Assembly: GCF_023630175.1 (NCBI RefSeq)
Contig: NZ_JALLIN010000014.1
Span: 62,001 to 126,000, forward strand
Source of the DNA: Streptomyces cellostaticus
Lineage (GTDB): Bacteria; Actinomycetota; Actinomycetes; Streptomycetales; Streptomycetaceae
DNA: 64,000 nucleotides
Reading direction: 5' to 3'
Under the pieces are notes generated by a model, which was given only the letters and a program-made list of their open reading frames with translations, was not told the origin of the DNA and ran no database searches. The position numbers were made by a program, and so were the translations under genes. Below are positions 19,542 to 27,378 of this stretch, one piece after another (position 1 is the stretch's first letter; each line of letters begins with the position of its first letter).

Positions 19542-20102
19542 GTGCTGATCACCCACGACACCCGCTGCGCCCTCGACACCGTGGTGGATCTGGTGAACTC
19601 CGTGCCGGACGACGGGGCGGCGGCGGACGGGCTGCCGGATGTCGCGGCACTCGCCGATTTCGTGCGAAGCCACAACATGAGCGACGTGGGCGTGCTGTCG
19701 GAGTTCGACCTGTCGGCGGTGCGCAAGGTCCGCAGCCGGTTCGCGGGGATCTTCGCCGCGCCGGACGCCCGGGCGGCGGCGGCGCAGATCAACGAACTGG
19801 TGGCCGCGGCCGGCACCACCCCGCGCCTCACGGACCACGACGGCTACGACTGGCACGTGCACTACTTCGCTCCCGGCGCGTCCGTCGCGGACCATCTGGC
19901 GGCCGACTGCGGCATGGCGCTCGCCTTCTTCGTGGTGGCCGGGGAGCAGGAGCGGCTGCGGCGCTGCGAGGCACCGGACTGCCGGCGCGCCTTCGTGGAT
20001 CTGTCCCGCAACCGCTCACGGCGCTACTGCGACAGCCGGACCTGCGGCAACCGGCTGCACGTGGCCGCGTACCGGGCACGGCGCAAGGAGGCGGCGGGCT
20101 GA
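19542..20102 (+). CDS. CGNR zinc finger transcription-factor-like protein
   Basis: A 186-residue protein from the GTG at 19542 (VLITHDTRCALDTVVDLVNS, GGGAG ribosome site). The N-terminal part is the usual ABATE (stress-induced) domain. The C-terminus holds the zinc finger CEAPDCRRAF...YCDSRTCGNRLHVAAYRAR, including the name-giving CGNR tetrapeptide. Such proteins are presumed DNA-binding regulators; the target is unknown. An in-frame upstream ATG (19464) lacks a ribosome site. Confidence 0.9.
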   Translation: MLITHDTRCALDTVVDLVNSVPDDGAAADGLPDVAALADFVRSHNMSDVGVLSEFDLSAVRKVRSRFAGIFAAPDARAAAAQINELVAAAGTTPRLTDHDGYDWHVHYFAPGASVADHLAADCGMALAFFVVAGEQERLRRCEAPDCRRAFVDLSRNRSRRYCDSRTCGNRLHVAAYRARRKEAAG

Positions 20103-20183
20103 CCGTCCGGGTGGGCCGGACCGCTCGTGCCCGTCGGGGCGACGCCTGTCCCGGCGGGTGACGCCGGGACGGACGTGTACGGC

Positions 20184-20336
20184 TCACAGCAACAGCAGGT
20201 CGTGCAGCGCAGCCATGAGGATGAGACACCCGATCACCGCAAGAAAGATCATCAACGGTGGCTGGGAAAGGGCGAAGAGGCATCCGCGCGGCTCGTCCTT
20301 CGGCGGCGCGGCCTCGCTCTCTGACGTGTCCAGCAT
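20184..20336 (-). CDS. Small single-pass membrane protein (50 residues)
   Basis: A short minus-strand frame from the ATG at 20336. The first 20 residues are acidic/polar (MLDTSESEAAPPKDEPRG), followed by one strongly hydrophobic helix (LMIFLAVIGCLILMAALHDL) to the stop. The composition is that of a real small membrane protein, but the ribosome site is weak. It lies between the CGNR gene and the next minus-strand membrane gene. Function is unknown. Confidence 0.5.
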   Translation of the reverse strand: MLDTSESEAAPPKDEPRGCLFALSQPPLMIFLAVIGCLILMAALHDLLLL

Positions 20337-20458
20337 CTCGCGGCCGATGATGGACCAGACGGCACCCCGTTGGCGATCAGCACACCCACCGAGTGCGGGT
20401 GTGCACCGTTTTCCCCACGGACCGGTTCACCTTGGTTCCGGATGTGAACGGTTTCAGG

Positions 20459-20914
20459 TCATATGCCGTGCTTCTTCAGGATGGCCTCGATGTCGCTGAA
20501 GTCGTCGCCGGAGGTCGCGCCCTCGGGCGGGGAGGCCGGCCGGGCGGCCGGGCTCCTCCCGGCGCCGAGCGAGGGCGCCGAGGCCGCCGGCGCCACCGCG
20601 TCGGTCCGGGCACCGCGAGCGGCGGCGCGCTCGGCCCTGCGGTCGGCGCGGGTGCCGCCGCGTCGGCGCTCGACGGCGCGCGTCCCGGCGAACAGCAGCC
20701 CGGCCGCGGCCAGCACACCGAAGCCGGCCCAGGCCGTGGGGCTGAGGGCGGTGTCGGAGAGCCACCCGACGATCCCGGTCATCACCAGGCCGATCGGCAC
20801 GAGGGAGTAGGCCGCGATCCGTGCGGCGGAGAGGTAGCGCTTGCGGTAGGCGGTGACCACCGCAATGCCCAGGCCCGCCGCGGACACGGCGGAGCAGACG
20901 GTCTCGGCAATCAT
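20459..20914 (-). CDS. Hypothetical membrane protein with charged tail
   Basis: A 151-residue protein from the ATG at 20914, which has a strong AGGAGG ribosome site. Three hydrophobic segments fill the first 80 residues (MIAETVCSAVSAAGLGIAVV, IAAYSLVPIGLVMTGIVGWL, WAGFGVLAAAGLLFAG). An Arg/Ala-rich linker follows, then a conserved-looking acidic end (DDFSDIEAILKKHGI). This layout is common in Streptomyces hypothetical proteins. No function can be assigned. Confidence 0.8.
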   Translation of the reverse strand: MIAETVCSAVSAAGLGIAVVTAYRKRYLSAARIAAYSLVPIGLVMTGIVGWLSDTALSPTAWAGFGVLAAAGLLFAGTRAVERRRGGTRADRRAERAAARGARTDAVAPAASAPSLGAGRSPAARPASPPEGATSGDDFSDIEAILKKHGI

Positions 20915-21208
20915 CCGGTCCTCCTGGCGGGCTCGGTCGGCCGGCGGGTCGAGGACGGCACGGGGTGTGCGCCTCGTCTGTTCCATCCTGCACCGTCCCG
21001 GTCCCGCCGGGCCACGCTCCGGCCCGACATCAGGGAGATCTCCGGGTCGTCTCCTCCGTGGGTCCGGTCCGCGTGCCGCCCCGGGACGGTCCGCGCGAGG
21101 CCCCCCGAACCCGCGAGGCGGGCCCGGACGACGGTCCCCTGGGCCTCCCGCGGGCCCGGGGCGGCGCCCGATTCGGTCCCCGAGTGCCCGCCTGGAAGAC
21201 TGGTGACC

Positions 21209-21730
21209 ATGAGCGACTCCTCACCCCACCGCGCCGAACCCCTCGTCCTCGACGTCTGGTGCGAACTCCAGTGCCCCGACTGCCGGAGCGCCCTGGACGA
21301 CGTCCGTGCCCTGCGCGCCCGCTACGGGGACCGGCTGGAGCCGCGGCTGCGGCACTTCCCGCTGGAGAAGCACAAGCACGCCTTCGCCGCCGCCCAGGCC
21401 GCCGAGGAGGCCCTGGCCCAGGGGCAGGGCTGGCCGTACGTGGAAGCCGTGCTGGAGCGGGTCACGGAGCTGGACCGTGCGGGAGAGCCCCTCCTGGTCG
21501 AGGTGGCCCGCGAACTGGGTCTGGACGCGGAGGAGTTCGACACCGCCCTGATCGACGGCCGGCACATCCTGATCGTCGACGCCGATCAGGCGGAGGGCAA
21601 GGCCGTCGGGGTGACCGGCACCCCGACGTACGTCATCGGCGGCGAGCGCCTCGACGGCGGCAAGAGCCAGGAGGGGCTGCGCGAGCGGATCGAGGAGATC
21701 GCCGACCGGCTGCTGGCCGAGCGGGCGTGA
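21209..21730 (+). CDS. DsbA-family thioredoxin-fold protein
   Basis: A 173-residue thioredoxin-like protein. The redox motif is CPDC (in LQCPDCRSALDDV) near residue 21, and the cis-proline loop reads GVTGTPTYVIGG. There is no signal peptide, so it should be cytoplasmic, similar to FrnE/2-hydroxychromene isomerase-like DsbA relatives that act on small molecules or proteins. The first cysteine of the LQC segment (CELQC) may add a further thiol. It is a single gene. Confidence 0.88.
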   Translation: MSDSSPHRAEPLVLDVWCELQCPDCRSALDDVRALRARYGDRLEPRLRHFPLEKHKHAFAAAQAAEEALAQGQGWPYVEAVLERVTELDRAGEPLLVEVARELGLDAEEFDTALIDGRHILIVDADQAEGKAVGVTGTPTYVIGGERLDGGKSQEGLRERIEEIADRLLAERA

Positions 21731-21820
21731 CCCGGCCCGGCCACCGTCGGCCCCCGTGGCCGCACGCCCGTCCGCCCCGCGACGCCCGACGGGCGGACGA
21801 CTCGATTTCGGCGGCACGGC

Positions 21821-22645
21821 CTACAGCAGCGGCTTGCTGAAGGCCGACTCCTTCGTCTCGTAGCCCAGTGACTCGTACAGCCGCTCGGCCGGGGCGTTGC
21901 CGGCGAAGACGTTGAGCCCGAGGACCGGCCGGCCGGCCGCGATCGCCCGGCGCTCCGCCAGCAGCATGAGCGTCCGGCCGTGCCCCCGGCCCCGGTGGTC
22001 CGGGTCGGTCTCGACGTCGAAGACGAACCCCCTGTCCTCCTGCAGGGCCAGCCACAGCACACCGACCCGCGTGCCCGCGTGCTCCAGGACGCTGAAACTC
22101 ATGTCCCCGGTGGACCGCCCCTGCGGCAGCAGCGTCTCGTGGTCCCTGCGGGCCTTGGCGTGCGCGGCCGCCTCGGGCACGCCCCGCTCGATCCACATCC
22201 GGGCGTAGTCCTCCAGCGCGTGTTCCTGCCAGGCGGCGAACTCGGCGGGGGTCATGGGCCGGGCCTGGCTTTCCGGAGGCAGTTCGGGCGGAGCGCCGCC
22301 GAGCCGTTTCTCCATGCTCCGGTTGCGCAGGGAGTAGCCGAGAGCGCCGACCAGCCGCGTCGCGCCCTCCTCCGCGGCCGGGACCACGACCTCCATCCGG
22401 GTGCAGCCCCAGCCGCGGGCGACCTCCTCCGCGGCCAGCGCGGCCACCGTCCCCCTGCCGCGCCGCCGGTCCGGCTCGGCGATCCGCACCTCGATGATGC
22501 GCGCCACCGCGTCACCGAGGTTCGCCGAGGTGCCGAGGTGGAGCACACCGACGGGGCGGCTGTTCACGCACACCTGGTACCGGCGCGAGCGTGTTCCGTC
22601 GGCGTTGCGCTGAAGCGGCTCGGCCGGCCGCAGGGTCGTCGTCAT
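21821..22645 (-). CDS. Tandem GNAT N-acetyltransferase
   Basis: A 274-residue protein with two acetyltransferase domains. The N-terminal copy has EVRIAEPDRRRGRGT and the C-terminal copy the clearer acetyl-CoA loop DVETDPDHRGRGHGR, followed by LGLNVFAGNAPAERLYESLGY. This double arrangement resembles mycothiol synthase, but the sequence is not clearly MshD. The ATG at 22645 (MTTTLRPAEP) was chosen. It precedes, in direction, nothing coupled; substrate is unknown. Confidence 0.85.
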   Translation of the reverse strand: MTTTLRPAEPLQRNADGTRSRRYQVCVNSRPVGVLHLGTSANLGDAVARIIEVRIAEPDRRRGRGTVAALAAEEVARGWGCTRMEVVVPAAEEGATRLVGALGYSLRNRSMEKRLGGAPPELPPESQARPMTPAEFAAWQEHALEDYARMWIERGVPEAAAHAKARRDHETLLPQGRSTGDMSFSVLEHAGTRVGVLWLALQEDRGFVFDVETDPDHRGRGHGRTLMLLAERRAIAAGRPVLGLNVFAGNAPAERLYESLGYETKESAFSKPLL

Positions 22646-22697
22646 CACGGGTGTTCTACCCGCTCGGCGGGCCCGGGTCAGCCGAATTTCGGGCCGG

Positions 22698-23519
22698 TCA
22701 GGGATCCAGGTCGTGCCCGGACCGCTCCTCGAAGATCCGCATCGCCTTGAGGGTCGCCGGACCGGGGGCGCCGGGCAGCTCCCGGTCGTCGATCCGGTGC
22801 ACCGCCTGGACGTCGCGCAGGGAGGAGGTGAGGAAGACCTCCTCGGCGCGCTCCAGCACGTCCAGCGGCAGATCGGTCTCCCTGGCACCGGTCCACTCCA
22901 CCACCAGGGCGCGGGTGATGCCGGGGAGGCAGCCGGAGGCGACCGGCGGGGTGTGGACCTCGCCGTCCAGGACGACGAAGACGTTCGACCCGGTGCCCTC
23001 GCAGAGCTGTCCGACCGTGTTGCCGAACAGGGCCTCGGAGGCGCCGTGTTGGTGGGCGCGGGCGAGGGCGACGACGTTCTCGGCGTAGGAGGTGGTCTTC
23101 AGGCCGGTGAGCGCGCCCCGCTCGTTGCGGGTCCAGGGCACCGTGATCACGGCGGTGCTCTCCGGGCGGCGGGCGGTGTCGCCGAGGGCGACCACCAGGG
23201 TCGGGCCGTGCTCACCGCGGTCGGATCCGAGCGGTCCGTGGCCGCCGGTGTAGGTGATGCGCATCCGCCCCAGTGGCGTCGGGGTGGCCCCGAGCACGGC
23301 CGCGCAGGCGCGCCGGACCTCGTCGAGGTCGGGGTCGGGCAGGCCCAGGCCACGGGCCGAGCGGGTCAGCCGGTCCAGGTGGCGGGTGAGGGCGAAGAGT
23401 TCGCCGTCGACGGCCTTCACCGTCTCGAAGACGCCGTCGCCGACGGTCAGCCCGTGGTCGAAGACGGACACCCGGGCGGAGTCGATGTCCCGCAGAGCGC
23501 CGTCCAGCCAGATCCTCAT
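22698..23519 (-). CDS. pabC: Aminodeoxychorismate lyase-type class IV aminotransferase
   Basis: A 273-residue PLP enzyme of fold type IV. It starts MRIWLDGALRDIDSARVSVFDHGLTVGDGVFE, the family's N-terminal pattern. The PLP lysine is in LKTTSYAENV and the cofactor-binding NVFVV/LPGITR segments are present. Its ATG overlaps the stop of the chorismate-binding gene (ATGA), which points to conversion of aminodeoxychorismate to p-aminobenzoate for folate. A D-amino-acid or branched-chain transaminase role is less likely given this pairing. Confidence 0.88.
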   Translation of the reverse strand: MRIWLDGALRDIDSARVSVFDHGLTVGDGVFETVKAVDGELFALTRHLDRLTRSARGLGLPDPDLDEVRRACAAVLGATPTPLGRMRITYTGGHGPLGSDRGEHGPTLVVALGDTARRPESTAVITVPWTRNERGALTGLKTTSYAENVVALARAHQHGASEALFGNTVGQLCEGTGSNVFVVLDGEVHTPPVASGCLPGITRALVVEWTGARETDLPLDVLERAEEVFLTSSLRDVQAVHRIDDRELPGAPGPATLKAMRIFEERSGHDLDP

Positions 23520-24580
23520 GTGAGAGCCCCTCCACTTTCCTGGTACAGCCCCGACGCTACCGCGAGCAGCCGGGACGCCTTCAGCTCGGTCTCCCGCCAC
23601 TCCCCCTCGGGATCGGATCCCCAGGTGATGCCGGCACCGGTGCCGAACCGCAGCACCGGCGCGCCGGGGGATGAGCGGTCGATCCAGAAGGTGCGGATGC
23701 CGACGGCCAGCTCTCCGACGCCCCGGTCGGCGTCGACCCAGCCGATGCCGCCGCAGTACGGGCCGCGCGGGACGGGTTCCAGGGCCCCGATGATCCTGAG
23801 CGCGCTGGACTTGGGGGCACCGGTGACGGATCCGGGCGGGAAGGCCGCGGCGAGCAGCTCGGGCCAGCCGGTGTCCGGGCGCAGTTCGCCGCGGACCGTG
23901 GAGACCAGGTGGACCAGGCCGGGGTGCTTCTCCACGGCGCACAGGTCGGGCACGCTCACGCCGCCGGTGGCGCAGACCCGTCCGATGTCGTTGCGGACCA
24001 GGTCCACGATCATCACGTTCTCGGCGTAGTCCTTCTCCAGCAGGTCCGCCTCGGTGCGGCCGGTGCCCTTGATGGGGCCCGACTCCACGGTCCGGCCCGC
24101 GCGGCGCAGGAACAGCTCCGGTGAGGCGGTGGCGATCTCCACGCCGTGCTCCGGCAGCCGGACGGTGCCCGCGTACGGCGCGGGGTTGCCGCGGGCCAGC
24201 AGGGCGGTCAGGGCGTCCACGTCGGCGTCGGGGGCGACGGGCGCGCTCAGCACCCGGCAGAGGTTGGCCTGGTAGACCTCACCGGCGGCGATGTGCTCGC
24301 GGATCCGGTCCACGGCCGCGGTGTACCCGGCGCGGTCCAGCGAGGAGGTCCAGTCGGTCCCCGCCGGGCCGCGCCAGCCGCCCGGCACCGGGGCGGGCAC
24401 CGGCTCCTGCCGGACTTCGGCGAAGCGGGCGCAGGTCAGGCGGCCCTCGAAGTCGGCGCAGACGGCCCAGAAACCGGCCGAGTCCAGGGCCGCCGGGTCG
24501 TCGGTGACGTCGAGCAGACCGGTGGCGAGGCGGGTGCCGAAGCGGGCCAGGGGAGGTGGGCCGGAAGGGTGGTGAAGCAC
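23516..24580 (-). CDS. pabB: Aminodeoxychorismate synthase component I / chorismate-binding protein
   Basis: A 354-residue chorismate-utilising enzyme. Diagnostic motifs are IKGTGRTEADLLEKDYAENVMIVDLVRNDIGRV (given here in parts: IKGTGR, VDLVRNDIGRV) and PPGSVTGAPK. The IKGTGR lysine is typical of PabB-type enzymes. The N-terminal tryptophan-pocket domain is shortened. Start is uncertain; the GTG at 24580 (VLHHPSGPPP) removes a poor upstream stretch. It is coupled to pabC. The partner glutaminase is not in this window. Confidence 0.88.
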   Translation of the reverse strand: MLHHPSGPPPLARFGTRLATGLLDVTDDPAALDSAGFWAVCADFEGRLTCARFAEVRQEPVPAPVPGGWRGPAGTDWTSSLDRAGYTAAVDRIREHIAAGEVYQANLCRVLSAPVAPDADVDALTALLARGNPAPYAGTVRLPEHGVEIATASPELFLRRAGRTVESGPIKGTGRTEADLLEKDYAENVMIVDLVRNDIGRVCATGGVSVPDLCAVEKHPGLVHLVSTVRGELRPDTGWPELLAAAFPPGSVTGAPKSSALRIIGALEPVPRGPYCGGIGWVDADRGVGELAVGIRTFWIDRSSPGAPVLRFGTGAGITWGSDPEGEWRETELKASRLLAVASGLYQESGGALT

Positions 24581-24689
24581 GGGGTCGAGTCTAGGGCTGG
24601 TGTCCGAATCGCGGCCGGGAGACGTCCCCCGGGAGGCGCCGGCCGCCTGATCCGCCGGGTGCAGCGCAGCACGCTGCGCAAACGCGTTT

Positions 24690-24717
24690 TTGTACTGGCC
24701 CGGGAATCCGCTAGAGT
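24690..24717 (+). promoter_or_regulatory. Housekeeping promoter of the tRNA cluster
   Basis: A -35 like TTGTAC (24690-24695) and a perfect -10 TAGAGT (24712-24717) are separated by 16 bases, about 40 bases before the first tRNA of the cluster. Confidence 0.7.
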
Positions 24718-24758
24718 TCATCACGTCGCCGGGACGCGGGAGCGGACCGAAACGACAG

Positions 24759-24831
24759 GCGGACGTAGCTCAGTTGGTAGAGCGCAACCTTGCCAAGGTT
24801 GAGGTCGCGAGTTCGAGCCTCGTCGTCCGCT
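24759..24831 (+). tRNA. tRNA-Gly(GCC)
   Basis: A 73-base cloverleaf: acceptor GCGGACG pairs with CGTCCGC, the anticodon loop CTTGCCA carries GCC, and the T arm contains GAGTTCGAGCCTC. First gene of a five-tRNA cluster; CCA is not encoded. Confidence 0.97.
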
Positions 24832-24869
24832 CGAAGGAAGAAGGGGTCGTCCCGATCCCCTACACTCCT

Positions 24870-24940
24870 GGTGGAGTGGCCGAGAGGCGAGGCAACGGCC
24901 TGCAAAGCCGTCTACACGGGTTCAAATCCCGTCTCCACCT
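24870..24940 (+). tRNA. tRNA-Cys(GCA)
   Basis: A 71-base cloverleaf with acceptor GGTGGAG/CTCCACC, anticodon loop CTGCAAA (GCA) and T arm CGGGTTCAAATCCCG. The next three bases are CCA, so the 3' end is genome-encoded here. Confidence 0.96.
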
Positions 24941-24944
24941 CCAA

Positions 24945-25016
24945 GGACGATTAGCTCAGCGGGAGAGCGCTTCCCTGACACGGAAGAGGTCACTGGTTCA
25001 ATCCCAGTATCGTCCA
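24945..25016 (+). tRNA. tRNA-Val(GAC), copy 1
   Basis: A 72-base cloverleaf with acceptor GGACGAT/ATCGTCC and anticodon loop CTGACAC (GAC). It begins two bases after the tRNA-Cys CCA, so they must be processed from one transcript. Confidence 0.97.
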
Positions 25017-25052
25017 CTGGATCCGCCGGCTGGTACGGCAGGATCCGAACCC

Positions 25053-25124
25053 GCGCGATTAGCTCAGCGGGAGAGCGCTTCCCTGACACGGAAGAGGTCA
25101 CTGGTTCAATCCCAGTATCGCGCA
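25053..25124 (+). tRNA. tRNA-Val(GAC), copy 2 with variant acceptor stem
   Basis: Same body and anticodon GAC as its neighbours, but the acceptor stem is GCGCGAT/ATCGCGC. Base pairs 2-71 and 3-70 are changed on both sides, so pairing is kept. Confidence 0.96.
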
Positions 25125-25153
25125 CTGCCTGTGACGTGAAGGTCACAGTCCGC

Positions 25154-25225
25154 GGACGATTAGCTCAGCGGGAGAGCGCTTCCCTGACACGGAAGAGGTC
25201 ACTGGTTCAATCCCAGTATCGTCCA
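25154..25225 (+). tRNA. tRNA-Val(GAC), copy 3
   Basis: Identical to copy 1 over the 72 bases (acceptor GGACGAT/ATCGTCC, anticodon GAC). Last gene of the cluster, followed by a strong hairpin. Confidence 0.97.
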
Positions 25226-25232
25226 CACACCA

Positions 25233-25269
25233 GGAAGCCCCCGGCCGTCTCGTACGGCCGGGGGCTTCC
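25233..25269. terminator. Terminator after the tRNA cluster, probably bidirectional
   Basis: A 15-bp stem (GGAAGCCCCCGGCCG and its complement) with a 7-nt loop lies 7 bases after the last tRNA and also 15 bases past the stop of the convergent zinc-ribbon gene. Confidence 0.85.
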
Positions 25270-25283
25270 GCGTGATCCGTGGC

Positions 25284-25595
25284 TCAGCTCGAGAACAGCA
25301 TGCGGCCGAAGCTCTTGTGCCGGTGATGGCCGCCGTGGTGGCCCCCGTGGTGGCCGCCGTGATGGCCCCCACCGTACGGGGCGCCCCAGGCGGGTGCGGA
25401 CGGAGCCGGGTACGCCTGCGGGGCGGCCGGGGGCGGGGGCGGGGGCATCGGCTGGGACCACTGGGACTCCAGGCGGGTCAGCGCCTCCAGCTCGCCGTAG
25501 TCGAGGAAGATGCCGCGGCAGCCACCGCACTGCTCGATCTGGACGCCGTTGCGGTTGTAGGTGTGCATCGGCGCGTGGCACTTCGGACACTGCAT
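25284..25595 (-). CDS. TFIIB-type zinc-ribbon protein with His-rich C-terminus
   Basis: A 103-residue protein. The N-terminus is a zinc ribbon of the zf-TFIIB family: CPKC (residues 3-6) and CGGCRGIFLDYGELE. A Pro/Ala-rich linker follows, then a GGHHGGHHGGHHGGHH run and a basic end (RHKSFGRMLFSS). The His run may bind metal. A GAGGAG ribosome site precedes the ATG. Function is unknown. It converges with the tRNA cluster. Confidence 0.85.
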   Translation of the reverse strand: MQCPKCHAPMHTYNRNGVQIEQCGGCRGIFLDYGELEALTRLESQWSQPMPPPPPPAAPQAYPAPSAPAWGAPYGGGHHGGHHGGHHGGHHRHKSFGRMLFSS

Positions 25596-25675
25596 GGTCG
25601 GCTCAACTCCTCGCCGGTCGGTCCTGCTTGGTGTTTCCCCAGGACAGACTCCGCGCGGCCCCGGTCGGTTGCACC

Positions 25676-26629
25676 CTACGCCGGGAACCCGCGCGTCAAC
25701 CGGTGCGGGGCGGAGGTCATTCGGGCGCACGCGTCGACCAGCGCCCGCTCCACCTCGTCCAGCGGACGGCCGGCGGCGATCGCCTTGGTGAGGGCGCGGG
25801 CCGCGGTCTGCGCGGTGAGCGCGCGGGCGGGGACGTCCAGGGCGGCCCAGGGGTCGCCGTTCGCCGGTACGGCGGGGCCGCCGGCCTCTCGGTAGGCGGA
25901 GAGGAACCGGGTCCACTCGTCGGGCGGGAGCAGGCCGCAGGCGTACCAGGCGGCCGGGCGGGCGAGGTCCCAGGCCGGTACGCCGAGGCCGAGGTCGTCC
26001 ACGTCGATCAGCCGCCAGGGACCGTCGGGGGCGGGGTGCCGCACGAGCTGACCGAGGTGCAGGTCGCCGTGGCAGAGGGCGGGAGCGCCGGGCATGGGGG
26101 CCTCGGCGCGGGCCCAGGCGGGGAGCGCGGTCCAGGCACGCAGGACGGGGGGTCCGGCCGGGTGCGGGGCGGTGCCCAGGGCCGTGCGCAGGAGGTCGAG
26201 GGCCTTGGCGGCCTTGACGGGTCCGCGCATGGCGGGCGGGGGGACGAGGCCGCCCGGGACCGTTCGGTGCAGCCGGGCGAGGAGGGTGGCGGCCGCCTCC
26301 CAAGGTGCGGCGCCGGGGTCGTCCGGGGCGACGGGGACGCCGTACGGCCAGAGGGTGACGAGTCGGCCGCACAGGGCCGTGGGCGCGGTGGCGAGCGGGG
26401 GCAGCAGGACCTCCGGGGCGCCGGCCGCGACGGCCAGGCGGAGGGTGAGGCCGACCGGTTCGGTGTCCGGGGCGTGGGCCTTGGCCACGGTGCCGGCGTG
26501 CCGGACGACGGTGGCGTCGGGCCGGTCGGCGAGGGTCGCTCCCCGGCAGGCGCAGGGGCCCGCGCCGGGGAGTGCGTGGGCGTGGGCGGCGGCTCCGGCC
26601 TGGGCGGTCAGCGCGGTCAGGAGATTCAC
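25676..26629 (-). CDS. Aminoglycoside phosphotransferase (APH) family protein
   Basis: A 317-residue kinase-like protein. The catalytic loop LCHGDLHLGQLV and the metal-binding LIDVDDLGLG are intact, as in APH/choline kinase-like enzymes. The N-terminal lobe is Ala-rich, with HAGTVAKAHAP as a possible ATP-lysine region. Nothing here shows resistance to an antibiotic; many such genes phosphorylate unknown metabolites. Start is set at the GTG 26629 (VNLLTALTAQ); the ribosome site is weak. Confidence 0.8.
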   Translation of the reverse strand: MNLLTALTAQAGAAAHAHALPGAGPCACRGATLADRPDATVVRHAGTVAKAHAPDTEPVGLTLRLAVAAGAPEVLLPPLATAPTALCGRLVTLWPYGVPVAPDDPGAAPWEAAATLLARLHRTVPGGLVPPPAMRGPVKAAKALDLLRTALGTAPHPAGPPVLRAWTALPAWARAEAPMPGAPALCHGDLHLGQLVRHPAPDGPWRLIDVDDLGLGVPAWDLARPAAWYACGLLPPDEWTRFLSAYREAGGPAVPANGDPWAALDVPARALTAQTAARALTKAIAAGRPLDEVERALVDACARMTSAPHRLTRGFPA

Positions 26630-26774
26630 GGGGTCACTTCGGCCTCGGAGGTGGGGTGGCCCGGGGAGCCTACGCCCGCGCAGGGCGGGGGTGGGGTCGC
26701 GCCGTGGTGGTGGACGGTGTCCGCCGGACCCGGGGCCCCGGTGGTGGACGCGGCAGGCGGGCGCCCCGCACGCG

Positions 26775-26827
26775 GGACGGCGCAATGCCGGCGCAGCTCC
26801 CCAGCTGCGCCGGCATTCGTGCCGTCC
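26775..26827 (-). terminator. Long terminator hairpin after the 58-residue membrane protein gene
   Basis: A perfect 15-bp stem (26784-26798 with 26803-26817, 4-nt loop) is extended by GGACGGC/GCCGTCC after a small internal loop. It lies 78 bases beyond the small gene's stop in a 275-base stretch with no other feature. Confidence 0.75.
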
Positions 26828-26904
26828 GCCGCACCCCCGTCCCCACGGGGTTTCATGGATGGATGTCCCCGCCCGGACCGCTCTTCCGGGCCTGGGGTCG
26901 CCGC

Positions 26905-27081
26905 TCAGCGCCCCAGCATCGCACCCACGGACGACGCCTGTGTGGCCACCGTCTCCCAGCCGTCGAAGACGAGCAGGAGCAGGGCCGCCAGGGGAAGGGC
27001 CATGAGCGTCGCCACCAAGGGGTGGCGACGGCCCGTGCGGCGGGGGGCGAACGTGGTGCGCCGCGGTGCCGCGTGGGCCAT
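26905..27081 (-). CDS. Small membrane protein (58 residues)
   Basis: From the ATG at 27081 with a GAGGG ribosome site: a basic N-terminus (MAHAAPRRTTFAPRRTGRRH), one hydrophobic helix (VATLMALPLAALLLLVFDGW) and a short tail. This is a plausible single-pass protein with the N-terminus inside. A strong hairpin follows the gene, which supports it as a real transcription unit. Function is unknown. Confidence 0.65.
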   Translation of the reverse strand: MAHAAPRRTTFAPRRTGRRHPLVATLMALPLAALLLLVFDGWETVATQASSVGAMLGR

Positions 27082-27124
27082 GGTCCCTCTCCTGACCGTC
27101 TGTCGTACTTGCTCTTGTTCCAGC

Positions 27125-27171
27125 AGCGGCGGGTGCCCGACCTCGGGGGACGAGTGCTGGCACCCGCCGCT
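27125..27171 (-). terminator. Hairpin upstream of the 58-residue gene, probably terminating a small upstream frame
   Basis: A perfect 13-bp stem (27125-27137 with 27159-27171) with a 21-nt loop. It lies 37 bases past the stop of the small minus-strand frame at 27208-27378, and could alternatively be a leader structure of the 58-residue gene. Confidence 0.5.
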
Positions 27172-27207
27172 TGACCTCAAATCTAGGCGCGGGGGGCCTG
27201 GTGGGCG

Positions 27208-27378
27208 TCATGCCCTCGTATCGATCGGCGGGCCTCCCGGAGGATGAGCGGCAACCGGTGGCGTACTCCCCTGGGTGGAGACATGGACCTGACTCTCGGG
27301 GTCTTCCCGGAGGGGGCGTCCGCTGTGCCCCGTCATGTCCGGACCCGCCGACGCGTCACTTCGAGTGAGTTCGATCAC
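27208..27378 (-). CDS. Possible small hypothetical protein (56 residues)
   Basis: A GTG at 27378 is preceded by AAGGAGGAA, although the spacing is short (about two bases). The frame reads VIELTRSDASAGPD...PPIDTRA and ends just before a strong hairpin. It is hydrophilic without a recognised domain. The ribosome site plus terminator is the only support; the wider 27082-27703 region otherwise shows nothing I can name. Confidence 0.35.
   Translation of the reverse strand: MIELTRSDASAGPDMTGHSGRPLREDPESQVHVSTQGSTPPVAAHPPGGPPIDTRA

Noticed and set aside
24690..25139. Protein-coding frame across the tRNA cluster
   Set aside because: The frame repeats because the tRNA genes repeat; the tRNAs explain the sequence fully.
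25676..26629. Aminoglycoside resistance gene
   Set aside because: Only the general phosphotransferase fold is supported; nothing in sequence or context points to an antibiotic substrate.
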